Assembly (NCBI GenBank): GCA_020634435.1
Contig: JACKBS010000004.1
Location: 496,001 to 560,000, forward strand
Direction: 5' to 3'
From: Ardenticatenaceae bacterium
GTDB lineage: Bacteria; Chloroflexota; Anaerolineae; Promineifilales; Promineifilaceae
Length of the DNA: 64,000 nt
Made by a program: the position numbers and the translations under genes. Below, one piece after another: positions 26,184-34,731 of the stretch (the stretch's first letter is position 1; the number at the start of each line of letters is the position of its first letter). The notes below the pieces were generated by a model, which was not told the origin of the DNA, made no database searches, and worked only from the letters and a program-made list of their open reading frames with translations.

Positions 26184-26252
26184 TTGGCAAGTAATTGGTA
26201 ATTGAGTAATTCGGTAATTAAATTACTCAATTATCCAATTACTCAATTACAT
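26184..26252. repeat. AATTACTCAATTAC-type inverted repeat
   Basis: AATTGGTAATTGAGTAATT is followed by its inverse (AATTACTCAATTATCC and a repeat). The element lies directly before hemW. A close relative lies at 28444-28512, so it is a dispersed AT-rich palindrome. Confidence 0.65.
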
Positions 26253-26254
26253 TT

Positions 26255-27445
26255 ATGTCTGAACCCAGCCTTAGCCTCTACCTCCATATTCCCTTCTGCA
26301 AACATCGCTGTGCGTATTGCGATTTTAATACGTACACCAGCTTGCTGGATTTGCGGGAGACGTATGCCGATGCCTTGGTCGCGGAGATGGCGCAGGTGGC
26401 GGGCGGCGTGCGGCGACCGGCTCACACTATCTTTTTTGGCGGCGGCACACCATCGCTGATGTCGCCAGCGTCTATGCGGCGCATTTTGGACGGCGTGCGC
26501 ACGCACTTTGATCTGGCAACCGATGCAGAAATCACGATGGAGGCCAATCCAGGCACGGTGGATTTGGATTATCTAACGGCCGTTGCCCAAGCAGGCATCA
26601 ACCGCATTAGCTTTGGCGTGCAGAGCGTGATTCCGTCCGAGCTGGCGTTGCTGGAGCGAGAGCATGATTTTGCCACTGTGGTCGAAGCGGTGCAGATGGT
26701 GCGGCAGGCTGGTTTGGACAACTTTAACCTGGACCTGATCTACGGTGTGCCGGGCCAAACGCTGGGAAGCTGGGCGCAAAGTGTCCGCACTGTTTTGGAA
26801 CTGGACCCGACGCACCTGAGCCTCTACTGCCTGACCATTGAACCGGGCACACCAATGCAGCGCTGGCTGTTAAACGGCCGTATTCAACCCCCAGACCCCG
26901 ATCTCGCTGCGGACCAGTACGAACTGGCCTGCACCCTGCTGGCTGAACACGGCTACGATCATTATGAAATTTCCAACTGGGCCAAGCCAGGCAAGGCGTG
27001 TGAGCACAATCTAACCTACTGGCGCAACGGCGATTATTTGGGCCTGGGGGCCGGGGCGCATGGCCACGCCGACGGGGTGCGTTACCAGGTGGTTAAGCAG
27101 CCGCGCGTTTATTTGCGCCGATTGGAAGACGCTGCTGCACCGGGGTATCCGCTGTCAACGGCCGTTGCTGCCAGCCACACGGTCAGTCGCGCCGAGGCCA
27201 TCTCCGACACGATGATGACCCAACTGCGCTTGCTCAACGAGGGGCTTGATCTGGCAGCGTTTGCAGCTAAGTTTGGGCAGTCAGTCAGCGAGATTTACAA
27301 CGGTACGCTGGATCAGATGTTGGAATGGGAGCTGGTTGGGCTGGAAAACGGCCGTCTGCGCCTGACGCCCAAAGGGTGGTTCCTCAGCAACCAGGTGTTT
27401 TACCGTCTGATGCTTGAAGAAAACGAAATCGAACCCCGCAGTTAA
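26255..27445 (+). CDS. hemW: HemW-like radical SAM protein
   Basis: This 396-residue protein has the radical SAM motif CKHRCAYCDF near residue 15. It is the CX3CX2CXF form seen in HemW rather than the CX3CX2CXC form of coproporphyrinogen dehydrogenase HemN. FFGGGTPSLM and TMEANPGTVD follow, as in the family, and a C-terminal HemN-like winged domain ends the protein. HemW is thought to bind haem and deliver it to respiratory enzymes, which would fit the bd oxidase at 48-50 kb. Confidence 0.85.
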   Translation: MSEPSLSLYLHIPFCKHRCAYCDFNTYTSLLDLRETYADALVAEMAQVAGGVRRPAHTIFFGGGTPSLMSPASMRRILDGVRTHFDLATDAEITMEANPGTVDLDYLTAVAQAGINRISFGVQSVIPSELALLEREHDFATVVEAVQMVRQAGLDNFNLDLIYGVPGQTLGSWAQSVRTVLELDPTHLSLYCLTIEPGTPMQRWLLNGRIQPPDPDLAADQYELACTLLAEHGYDHYEISNWAKPGKACEHNLTYWRNGDYLGLGAGAHGHADGVRYQVVKQPRVYLRRLEDAAAPGYPLSTAVAASHTVSRAEAISDTMMTQLRLLNEGLDLAAFAAKFGQSVSEIYNGTLDQMLEWELVGLENGRLRLTPKGWFLSNQVFYRLMLEENEIEPRS

Positions 27446-27482
27446 CCCTGAATTTCCCTGGAAAACCGGGTACAATCCGGGC

Positions 27483-28448
27483 ATGAAGCCCATTCGTATT
27501 GAACTCCCAACCGAATTTGATGTAGGCCCGGTGAACTGTTACCTGTTCACCGAGCCGGAACCGATTTTGGTGGATTGTGGTGTCGAGCTGCCCCAAAGCT
27601 GGGAGGCTTTGCTGGCTGGCCTGGCCGAGCACAATCTCACCCCCGCCGATATTCGCCGCGTCGTCATCACCCATCCGCACGTGGATCATTCCGGGCAGGC
27701 GGCCAAAATTGCCACCTTGAGCGGCTGCCCGGTGTGGATTGCCGATCTAGGCTACGATTGGCTGGTTGATCCACAAAAAATGTTTAGCCTGCGTGCCGAC
27801 TACTACCGCGACCACTTTTTGCGTCAGGCCGGCATTCCCGAAGAAATGGCCCAGATGATCCAAGCCTACTTTGCCCAGGTGGGCACCGATACCATGCCCG
27901 TGCCGCCGGAATCGGTACAAACCTTCCGGGTTGGTGATTGGCTGGAGATGGGTGGTGCTCAGTGGCAGGTGCTGCATATGCCGGGCCATGCCAGTACCCA
28001 GACTTGCTTTTACCAGCCAGACAGCCGTCAGTTCCTCTCGGCCGACATGCTGCTGCCCAAAACCCCGACGCCGATTGTGGAACGGCCGTTGCCCAACCAA
28101 CCGCGCCAGCCCAGTCTCCCTATTTTCATGGAATCGCTGGACCGTTGTGAAGCACTCGATATTGACTGGGTTTACCCCGGCCACGGCGACCCGTTCCAAA
28201 ACCATCGCCAGCTCATCCAAAAGCAGCGCGACCGTATCCACAAGCGCAAAGGCGACGCATTGGCCCTCGTCCAGCAAGGCTACCGCACGGCCTACGACCT
28301 GATGAACGAGATGTACGCTCACTATCCACCCGCCTTCCGTTTTGCCGGGCTGTGGATGCTCATTGGCTACCTGGATTTGCTCCAGGCAGAGGGGAAGGTT
28401 GAAGTGAATTTTGTGGATGGCGTTTGGAATTTTTATGTAAATAAGTAA
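27483..28448 (+). CDS. Metallo-beta-lactamase-fold hydrolase
   Basis: The 321-residue protein has the metal motif THPHVDHSG near residue 65, a later MPGHAS near residue 170 and a final VYPGHGDPF. A 100-residue C-terminal domain is winged-helix-like (RTAYDLMNEMYAHYP), as in the LACTB2/glyoxalase-II-like branch. It probably hydrolyses a thioester, phosphodiester or RNA; the substrate is not clear. I chose the ATG at 27483, which opens directly into the beta-strand IRIELPTEF. It follows hemW on the same strand. Confidence 0.85.
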   Translation: MKPIRIELPTEFDVGPVNCYLFTEPEPILVDCGVELPQSWEALLAGLAEHNLTPADIRRVVITHPHVDHSGQAAKIATLSGCPVWIADLGYDWLVDPQKMFSLRADYYRDHFLRQAGIPEEMAQMIQAYFAQVGTDTMPVPPESVQTFRVGDWLEMGGAQWQVLHMPGHASTQTCFYQPDSRQFLSADMLLPKTPTPIVERPLPNQPRQPSLPIFMESLDRCEALDIDWVYPGHGDPFQNHRQLIQKQRDRIHKRKGDALALVQQGYRTAYDLMNEMYAHYPPAFRFAGLWMLIGYLDLLQAEGKVEVNFVDGVWNFYVNK

Positions 28449-28512
28449 TTGGGCAATTGAGTAATTTGTAATTTTTCGCAATGACCTAATTACTCAATTA
28501 CCAATTACTCAA
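28444..28512. repeat. AATTACTCAATTAC-type inverted repeat, copy 2
   Basis: AATTGGGCAATTGAGTAATT and the facing AATTACTCAATTACCAATTA form a long AT-rich stem. It is the same family as the element at 26184 and sits between the MBL and thioesterase genes. Confidence 0.65.
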
Positions 28513-28513
28513 T

Positions 28514-29011
28514 ATGATTATGAAAGAACCTACTCCCACCCAAATCCAACAACTCCCCTGTTTCCACCGCGCCACCATTCCAGAAGCGTATCTGGACGTG
28601 ATGGGGCACATGAACATTCGGCACTACATGGGGCTGTTTGATGAGGCGGCCTGGGGCTTTTTCCATGCGTTTGGTATGACTGAGCAATTTATTCTGAACA
28701 GCAGCAGCGCGGCATTTGCCCTGGAACATCATGTACGTTACCTGGCAGAGGTGCATGTGGGGGAAATGGTGGCGATACATACGCGGGTAAACGGCCGTAC
28801 TGCCAAACGCCTCCACTTTATTCACTTTATGCTTAACGAAACTACCGGTAAGCTGGCGGCCACGCTGGAAGTCATTGCCTCTCACGCCAACCGCGATACC
28901 CGCCGCACCTCGCCTTTTCCAGACGAAATTGCCGCCCAGATTGACCAGTTTGTAGCCGAACACAGCATACTGGATTGGGCTGCGCCGCTGTGTGGGGTGA
29001 TGCGGCCATAA
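28514..29011 (+). CDS. Acyl-CoA thioesterase (hot-dog fold)
   Basis: The 165-residue protein has the 4-hydroxybenzoyl-CoA thioesterase pattern: DVMGHMNIRHYMGLFDEAAW near residue 28, with the catalytic aspartate and histidine expected there, then HHVRYLAEVHVGE. It probably hydrolyses acyl-CoA esters in the cytoplasm. Nearby acyl-CoA dehydrogenases and the MaoC hydratase point to fatty-acid metabolism. Two ATGs (28514, 28520) are possible. Confidence 0.83.
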   Translation: MIMKEPTPTQIQQLPCFHRATIPEAYLDVMGHMNIRHYMGLFDEAAWGFFHAFGMTEQFILNSSSAAFALEHHVRYLAEVHVGEMVAIHTRVNGRTAKRLHFIHFMLNETTGKLAATLEVIASHANRDTRRTSPFPDEIAAQIDQFVAEHSILDWAAPLCGVMRP

Positions 29012-29036
29012 TTGGTTGTTAGTTGTGCATCGAAAA

Positions 29037-29259
29037 CCTGGGCATGAATGCCCAGGCTAAAAGTGAATGCGTAAGCCAGTCATGCGCAGGCAAAACATAA
29101 ATGCGAAATGCATGTTAAAATTCGTTAGCTATGGAACCATGTGCCAGCCAAAAATCGTACCCAAACGGCCAAGATAATTAGCCTGGGCATTCATGCCCAG
29201 GAAAGTGCCAGATTAAAATTTTGAATGGATGCCGCATAGCCTGGGCATTCAAACCGGGG
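29037..29259. repeat. REP palindromes upstream of the RAYT gene
   Basis: Three copies of a palindrome with arm CCTGGGCAT lie at 29037-29056, 29182-29201 and 29238-29259. The last copy is imperfect. They bracket the left side of the transposase gene, with further copies on its right. Confidence 0.8.
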
Positions 29260-29266
29260 AATAAAA

Positions 29267-29758
29267 ATGCCATATTGCCAGTTGTATTACCATTTTGTAT
29301 GGACCACAAAGCTGCGCCGGCCCCTTTTAACCGCGAAAATCGAGCTCACTATTTACGACTATTTGCGTGCCAAAGCCGTTGAATTGGGTGGATTAGTTTA
29401 CGCGCTTAATGGGATTGAGGATCATGTACATTTGGTGGGGATGGTGCCGCCCAAGTTGGCGGTAGCTACATTTGTTGGCCAGATTAAGGGCACTTCGTCA
29501 ACCCGGTTTAACAAAGAACATCCTGCCGAAGATGCCTTTTTCTGGCAGCGAGAATATGGTGTTTTCACCTTCGACAAAAAGCGACTGCCGTACGTAGTAC
29601 GCTACGTAAACCGCCAAAAAGAACATCACGCTAACCGCGCCACAATTCCCATCTTAGAAAGAACTGATGACGATAATTCCCAAACGGCCGTTCACGAAGA
29701 TGTTGTACAATATTTGGCAGATGAACAGGCTTGGTGGCAAGAAATGCAAACCATCTAG
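29267..29758 (+). CDS. REP-associated tyrosine transposase (Y1, IS200-like)
   Basis: This 163-residue protein is a single-strand-DNA HUH transposase. It has the opening YCQLYYHFVWTTKLRRP, the HUH motif GIEDHVHLVG near residue 50, and a catalytic tyrosine region PYVVRYVNRQKEHH near residue 115. Palindromes of the CCTGGGCATTCATGCCCAGG kind surround it closely on both sides, which defines a RAYT that recognises or spreads REP sequences rather than a conventional IS. The ATG is at 29267. The flanking copies may be its substrates. Confidence 0.85.
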   Translation: MPYCQLYYHFVWTTKLRRPLLTAKIELTIYDYLRAKAVELGGLVYALNGIEDHVHLVGMVPPKLAVATFVGQIKGTSSTRFNKEHPAEDAFFWQREYGVFTFDKKRLPYVVRYVNRQKEHHANRATIPILERTDDDNSQTAVHEDVVQYLADEQAWWQEMQTI

Positions 29759-29849
29759 CCTGGGCATTTATGCCTGGGTTTTCATAGCATTCATCCCCAG
29801 GTTTTCGTATCGAATCGCACAATTTTAGCCTGGGCATTCATGCCCAGGT
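29758..29849. repeat. REP palindromes downstream of the RAYT gene
   Basis: Further copies of the CCTGGGCAT palindrome lie at 29758-29778, 29780-29805 (degraded) and 29828-29848. The last one sits just before the AidB-like gene. Confidence 0.78.
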
Positions 29850-29863
29850 CTTCGAGGTAACCC

Positions 29864-31540
29864 ATGCAACCCTTTAACCAAACCCCGCCCACCCTGGGCA
29901 ACCAGTTTGATGACGATCGTGTTTTGCGCAGCTATTTGCGGCGGGTGCTGCCGCCGGAAGTGTTGGCCGAAATTGAACGGCCGCTTCGCGACATGGGCCG
30001 TCTGGCAGGGGGGGAACTGTACCAAATGCAGCTCGCCGATCGGCTCAACGATCCCGTCCTGACGCAGTGGGATCCGTGGGGCAACCGCATCGACCAGATC
30101 GAAGTGTCGCCGCTGTGGCAGAAGGCGGAGAAGTTGGCCGCTGAGCACGGTGTGGTGGCGGCGGCGTATGAGGGTAAATACGGCCGTTTCGACCGCATCT
30201 ACCAGTTTGCCCTCGTCTACCTCTTCCACCCCTCCACCGACGTGTACACTTGCCCCCTGGCCATGACCGACGGCGCGACCCGCACCTTGCTCACCTCTGG
30301 CAATCAGGAGCTGATCGACCGCGCTGTGCCCCATCTCACCAGCCGCGACCCGGCCCAATTTTGGACCAGCGGCCAATGGATGACCGAATCGACTGGTGGC
30401 TCTGATGTGGGGCTGTCGGAAACCGTCGCCAGGTTGAATGAGCAGGAGGAGTGGCTGCTATACGGCCGTAAATGGTTCACTTCTGCCGCCACCTCGCAAA
30501 TGACGCTGACGCTGGCCCGCCCGGAAGGCAACCCGCCCGGCGGCAAGGGGCTGGCGCTGTTTTACCTGGAAACGCACGAAGAAGATGGCTCGCTGCAAAA
30601 CATCGAGGTGCTGCGGCTGAAAGATAAATTGGGCACGCGCAAAGTGCCGACGGCCGAATTGATGCTAACTGGCACGACGGCCATGCCCGTGATGGGGCTC
30701 AACAACGGTGTGCGCAACATCGTGCCCATGCTGCACCTGACGCGCACCTGGAACAGCATCTCGGCGTCGTCGTTTATGCGGCGCGGCATGGCCCTGGCCC
30801 GCAGCTATGCCCAAAGGCGGGTCGCTTTTGGTGCCCCGCTGGCCGAAAAACCGCTGCACATCGACACGCTCGGTTGGATGCAGGCGGAAACCGAAGCGGC
30901 TTTTCACCTTACCTTCTTTTTGGTGGAGTTGATTGGCAAAAGCGAAGCGGAGGTCATTAGCGAGGAGGAGGAACATCTGCTGCGGTTGCTCACCTCATTG
31001 GCCAAGCTGACGACTGGTAAGCAGGCGGTGGTTGTCGCCAGCGAGGTGCTGGAAGCGTTTGGCGGCGCGGGTTACGTTGAAGACACCGGCTTGCCAGTGC
31101 TGCTACGCGACAGCCAGGTGCTGCCCATCTGGGAAGGCACCACCAATGTGCTGTCGCTAGACGCGCTGCGGGCGCTGGGCAAGAGTGGCGAACCGTTGTT
31201 GGCCTTGTCCAACGAAATCGACCGCTGTTTGGAAACGGTGATAGACGGCCGTTTACAAACAGCGGGTTCTGTGGCCCAAACGGCCGTTGCCGCCGCTGTC
31301 AACTGGCTGCAAAGCAATCTGGCTGATCGCCATGCGCTGGAAGCCGGAGCGCGCCGCTTTGCCCTCACTTTGGGCCGATCGTTGGCTCTGGCCAAATTGA
31401 TTGAGCAGGCGCAATGGTCGCTGGATGTGGAGCAGGATGCCCACCCGCGTGCCGCTGCCTGCCGCTTTGCCCAAACGGCCGTTAACCAAATCCAGGCCAT
31501 CGACCCGGCTGATGTAGCCTTGCTTGCAGAGGGTTTTTAA
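29864..31540 (+). CDS. AidB-like acyl-CoA dehydrogenase
   Basis: This 558-residue flavoprotein belongs to the long AidB branch of acyl-CoA dehydrogenases. It has an N-terminal extension (residues ~1-170), the FAD-binding pattern WMTESTGGSDVGLSET, a middle barrel, and the C-terminal helical domain with a catalytic-type IWEGTTNVLSLDALR. AidB-type proteins are linked to alkylation protection or isovaleryl-CoA oxidation, and which applies here is unknown. The ATG at 29864 follows CGAGGTAACC. Confidence 0.85.
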   Translation: MQPFNQTPPTLGNQFDDDRVLRSYLRRVLPPEVLAEIERPLRDMGRLAGGELYQMQLADRLNDPVLTQWDPWGNRIDQIEVSPLWQKAEKLAAEHGVVAAAYEGKYGRFDRIYQFALVYLFHPSTDVYTCPLAMTDGATRTLLTSGNQELIDRAVPHLTSRDPAQFWTSGQWMTESTGGSDVGLSETVARLNEQEEWLLYGRKWFTSAATSQMTLTLARPEGNPPGGKGLALFYLETHEEDGSLQNIEVLRLKDKLGTRKVPTAELMLTGTTAMPVMGLNNGVRNIVPMLHLTRTWNSISASSFMRRGMALARSYAQRRVAFGAPLAEKPLHIDTLGWMQAETEAAFHLTFFLVELIGKSEAEVISEEEEHLLRLLTSLAKLTTGKQAVVVASEVLEAFGGAGYVEDTGLPVLLRDSQVLPIWEGTTNVLSLDALRALGKSGEPLLALSNEIDRCLETVIDGRLQTAGSVAQTAVAAAVNWLQSNLADRHALEAGARRFALTLGRSLALAKLIEQAQWSLDVEQDAHPRAAACRFAQTAVNQIQAIDPADVALLAEGF

Positions 31541-31763
31541 AAGAATAAAACACGAATTTTACGAATGAACAAATCGGACAAATGGTTGCGGCGCGAGGTG
31601 TTTGGGGTAAATTGCTGCCTCGCACTGCTTCAAAATACCTTTTGCTCCTTTTGGCTCTTTGCGTCAAAATTTGTTTAGGTCCATTCGTGATTCGTAAAAA
31701 GTAAGGTATTATTCTGCCATAACCCCAAACAAACCTGACAACTATGCAGAAGGAGAGACAACG
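31541..31763. repeat. ACGAATTT-type inverted repeat in the gap before a lipoprotein
   Basis: The 223-base gap contains CACGAATTTTACGAATGAAC and the facing CCATTCGTGATTCGTAAAA, arms about 120 bases apart. I see no gene in it. A ribosome site AGGAGAG lies upstream of the lipoprotein start. Confidence 0.5.
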
Positions 31764-32276
31764 GTGAAACTAAGAAGTGTGCTATTTTTAGCGATGATAC
31801 TCCTGACTTTGACAGCCTGTGCCCAGCAAGAAACCCCTGGTCCCGAAGCGCTGCCCACCGATTACAACTATGCGGCTGGTGAGCTGAGCTTTTCGGTCGC
31901 TCTCGGTGGGGTGGTGATTCAGGTGACGGATGTGCAGGTGTACGCCAGTGATGGCAACATTGCCTCTGGCTATGTCTACGTGGTGCCCACGGTAAACGTG
32001 ACTAATCAGAACCAAACGGCCGTTTCCAACCGCGACTTCACCCTGGTGGATGAGTATCTCAACGAGTATGAATCCTGGCAGACCAACGTGGCTTTTGGTT
32101 CTGCTCTGCAAGTGATGCCAGAGAGCATCGAGCAGGGGCAGTCGGCCACCGCCAACCACGTTTTCATTGTGCCCGCCGCCGCTTTGCAGGCCAATCTCAA
32201 GCTGCGCTGGGATTCGCCAACTACCCTTTCGCGCATTGATGTGGCCCTGGGGAACCTGGGCGCCACTGCCCCATAA
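31764..32276 (+). CDS. Lipoprotein with a DUF4352-like domain
   Basis: The 170-residue protein has a type II signal with lipobox LLTLTACAQ (cysteine near residue 20). A beta-sandwich domain follows with strands YVYVVPTVNVTNQNQTAV, RDFTLVDEYLNEYE, and a late FIVPAAALQANLKLRW. The NVTNQ pattern is typical of DUF4352/telokin-like lipoproteins, a ligand-binding domain on the outer face of the cell. The function is unknown. Confidence 0.72.
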   Translation: MKLRSVLFLAMILLTLTACAQQETPGPEALPTDYNYAAGELSFSVALGGVVIQVTDVQVYASDGNIASGYVYVVPTVNVTNQNQTAVSNRDFTLVDEYLNEYESWQTNVAFGSALQVMPESIEQGQSATANHVFIVPAAALQANLKLRWDSPTTLSRIDVALGNLGATAP

Positions 32277-32326
32277 GCGACCGTTTCGTTGCTTGAGATC
32301 GGAAGCTGGTGTCAAAGGAGGCTGCC

Positions 32327-33715
32327 TTGAACAAACCTGTTCGACCGGATGCAACTGAATTACTGCGGCAGATGGCAAGCGGGGAGCGTACGGCCGTTTC
32401 CATTGTCACAGAGCATTTGGAGCGGCTGGAAGCCAATCATGCCCGCTTGAACGCGGCGGTGCACGTCTTCAAAGACGAGGCGCTGGCCGAGGCCAAAAAT
32501 CCACGACCGGGGCCACTGTCTGGACTGCCCATCAGCATCAAAGAGACGATTGGCATTAGTGGGCAAAGCATCACTGCTGGTTCCAAACGAATGTTGCCTA
32601 TCCAGGCCCAGGAAGATGCGCCGGTTGTGCGCCGTCTGCGTGACGCCGGGGCAATCATTCTGGCGCGCAGCAACGTGCCCGAGTTTGCCATGGCGGGCGA
32701 GACGGAAAATTTGATTTACGGCCGTACCAATAATCCGCTCGACGAAACCCGCACGGCGGGCGGTTCCTCCGGCGGGGAAGGGGCGCTGGTTAGTTCGGGT
32801 TCCACCGCCCTGGGCATTGGCACCGACCTACTGGGATCGATTCGCATTCCGGCTTCGTTTTGCGGCATTGTGGGCTTTAAGCCTGCTTCTCACTTGGTCA
32901 GCCACGAGGGCATCTGGCCGTCGCTGCCTGGCGCTTACCTGGATTCATTGATGGGGGTTGGCCCGCTCACTCGCTCCGTGCGTGATGCCCGATTGGTGTA
33001 CAACGTCATTGCCGACACGCCGCTGCCTGCTGCGCAAACGGCGCGCGGCTTGCAGCTCATCATTCCCACCGGGTTTGAGCTGGCCAGCAAAGCCGACTGT
33101 ATTGATGCGGCGTACGTGATGGCCCAAACGGTGCTGGAAGTCGCGGGTATGGTGGCCCAGGAACGGCCGTTCCCCGACGTAAGCACTCATTTTCTTAACT
33201 TGCAACAGCTGCTGGCCGCCGAGCTAGAAAAACCGTTCCACGACATGCTTACCACGGCCGATGGTCAGAAATTTAGCCTGGCCGCCGAAACACTTAAGCA
33301 GGCAATCGGGCACGGTACGATTTACAGCGGCCTCTTCCAACTGCTGGCCGTCGTTCCCATTCTTAAGCCGCGCCGTGCGGGGCGGTTGACCGAACTCATC
33401 CAGGCGTATGATCAGGCGCGTGCCGAGCTGTATGGGATGTTGGGTCGTAATGGCGTCTTGCTGCTGCCCACGCTGGGCGTTTTGGCTCCGCCGCACGGCC
33501 AGATGAACCGTGCTTCGCTGCGGCCGGGCGTCAATGGCACGGTCACGGCGATGACTTTCTGCAATTACATGAACCTGCCCGCTATCACCGTCCCCGCCTG
33601 GAAGGACCCCGATCCGGCCACGGGCTTGGTGCCCGGCGTCATGCTGGCCTGTGCTCCCGGTGCGGAAGCGGCTCTGTTGGATGCCGCAGCAGCGCTGGAG
33701 GCGGGTATTTCGTAA
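32327..33715 (+). CDS. Amidase signature enzyme
   Basis: The 462-residue protein has the Ser-Ser-Lys catalytic set of the amidase signature family: lysine in ISIKETIG near residue 75 and GGSSGGEGALVSSGSTALGI near residue 148. Its layout (KPASHLVSHEGIWPSL) resembles fatty-acid-amide hydrolase-like members. It hydrolyses an amide bond, substrate unknown. The true start is a TTG at 32327, five bases after AAAGGAGG. A GTG at 32309 would put the ribosome site inside the gene and is less likely. Confidence 0.86.
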   Translation: MNKPVRPDATELLRQMASGERTAVSIVTEHLERLEANHARLNAAVHVFKDEALAEAKNPRPGPLSGLPISIKETIGISGQSITAGSKRMLPIQAQEDAPVVRRLRDAGAIILARSNVPEFAMAGETENLIYGRTNNPLDETRTAGGSSGGEGALVSSGSTALGIGTDLLGSIRIPASFCGIVGFKPASHLVSHEGIWPSLPGAYLDSLMGVGPLTRSVRDARLVYNVIADTPLPAAQTARGLQLIIPTGFELASKADCIDAAYVMAQTVLEVAGMVAQERPFPDVSTHFLNLQQLLAAELEKPFHDMLTTADGQKFSLAAETLKQAIGHGTIYSGLFQLLAVVPILKPRRAGRLTELIQAYDQARAELYGMLGRNGVLLLPTLGVLAPPHGQMNRASLRPGVNGTVTAMTFCNYMNLPAITVPAWKDPDPATGLVPGVMLACAPGAEAALLDAAAALEAGIS

Positions 33716-33726
33716 GCCACCAATTG

Positions 33727-33792
33727 TCATACCCGCGAAGGCGGGTATCCAGATTTGTAGCGATGTGGATGCCCGCCTGCGCGGGCATGACG
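33727..33792. repeat. Paired GCCCGC..GCGGGC palindromes
   Basis: CATACCCGCGAAGGCGGGTA and GATGCCCGCCTGCGCGGGC are two hairpins of the same dispersed family, 20 bases apart. A related hairpin lies at 45681-45706 and another at 14694. Confidence 0.7.
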
Positions 33793-33815
33793 GTCGAAAA
33801 GTGTTTTGCTTGAAT

Positions 33816-34640
33816 ATGGACGGAAAAGTTTGTCTTGTAACGGGAGCTAACGCAGGAATTGGTTTGGCAACGGCCGTTGGTCTAGCCGAAATGGGCGCAA
33901 CGGTGGTTATGCTTTGCCGCAGTCGGGAGCGTGGGGAAGCTGCCCTAAAGGAAGTTCAAGAACGCACTGGCAGCGATGCCGTGCATCTACTGCTGGCTGA
34001 TCTGGCTTCGCTGGCGGAGGTGCGGCAGGTGGCGGCGGCGTTTAAGCAGCAGTTTGATCGGCTGGATGTGCTCATCAACAATGCGGCCGTGATTCCTCTC
34101 AAGCGCGAAGTGACGGTGGATGGCCTGGAACGGCAGTTTGCCGTGAACCATCTGGCCCCCTTTTTGCTGACAAATTTGCTACTCGATGATCTAAAAGCCA
34201 GCGCCCCATCCCGGATTGTCAATGTCTCCTCTGGTGTGCACGCGGCGGCGCAGATTGATTTTGCTGATTTGCAAAGCCATAAGCGGTATCGGCGATCAGA
34301 GGTATACGGCCGTACCAAACTCATGAACATCCTCTTTACCAAAGAGCTGGCGCGGCGATTGGCGGGCAGCGGCGTCACGGCCAACACCCTGCATCCGGGC
34401 GTGCCGGCCACCAAACTGAGCCAAAATTACGCCGGACGCGACGCGCAGGCCAGCGCCAGCTTTGCCGATCTGGCGCATGCGGCCGAAACGTCCGTTTATC
34501 TGGCCACATCGCCAGAGGTGGCTGGGGTCTCGGGTAAATATTTCGCCAACAGCCGCGAACGGGACAGCTCTGTCGCCTCCCAAGATGCAGACGCCGCCCG
34601 TCGCCTGTGGCAAGTCAGCGCCCAACTTGTTGGGCTGTAA
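33816..34640 (+). CDS. Short-chain dehydrogenase/reductase
   Basis: The 274-residue protein has a Rossmann cofactor motif TGANAGIGLATA near residue 9, NNAAVIP, the catalytic serine region VNVSSGVHAAA, and YGRTKLMN giving Y-X3-K near residue 168. It resembles retinol-dehydrogenase-like SDRs acting on alcohols or ketones with NAD(P). The C-terminal ~20 residues are unlike the family average. The ATG at 33816 is chosen because translation from upstream would cross the palindromic repeat. Confidence 0.85.
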   Translation: MDGKVCLVTGANAGIGLATAVGLAEMGATVVMLCRSRERGEAALKEVQERTGSDAVHLLLADLASLAEVRQVAAAFKQQFDRLDVLINNAAVIPLKREVTVDGLERQFAVNHLAPFLLTNLLLDDLKASAPSRIVNVSSGVHAAAQIDFADLQSHKRYRRSEVYGRTKLMNILFTKELARRLAGSGVTANTLHPGVPATKLSQNYAGRDAQASASFADLAHAAETSVYLATSPEVAGVSGKYFANSRERDSSVASQDADAARRLWQVSAQLVGL

Positions 34641-34716
34641 AAAATCCACTGATGACACAGATTGCACAGATGTATGCGTCAATTATCTATGTCATCTGTG
34701 AAATCTGTGGATGATT
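34641..34716. repeat. ACAGAT-type inverted repeat
   Basis: ATCCACTGATGACACAGATTG and the facing CATCTGTGAAATCTGTGGAT form arms about 30 bases apart. It sits between the SDR and the acyl-CoA dehydrogenase. A related single arm is at 36980-37010. Confidence 0.65.
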
Positions 34717-34731
34717 GAAGGAGGAGGAACC

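Noticed and set aside
29267..29758. The transposase as an ordinary IS200/IS605 element
   Set aside because: No IS ends or TnpB gene are visible, while REP palindromes surround it, so a RAYT fits better.
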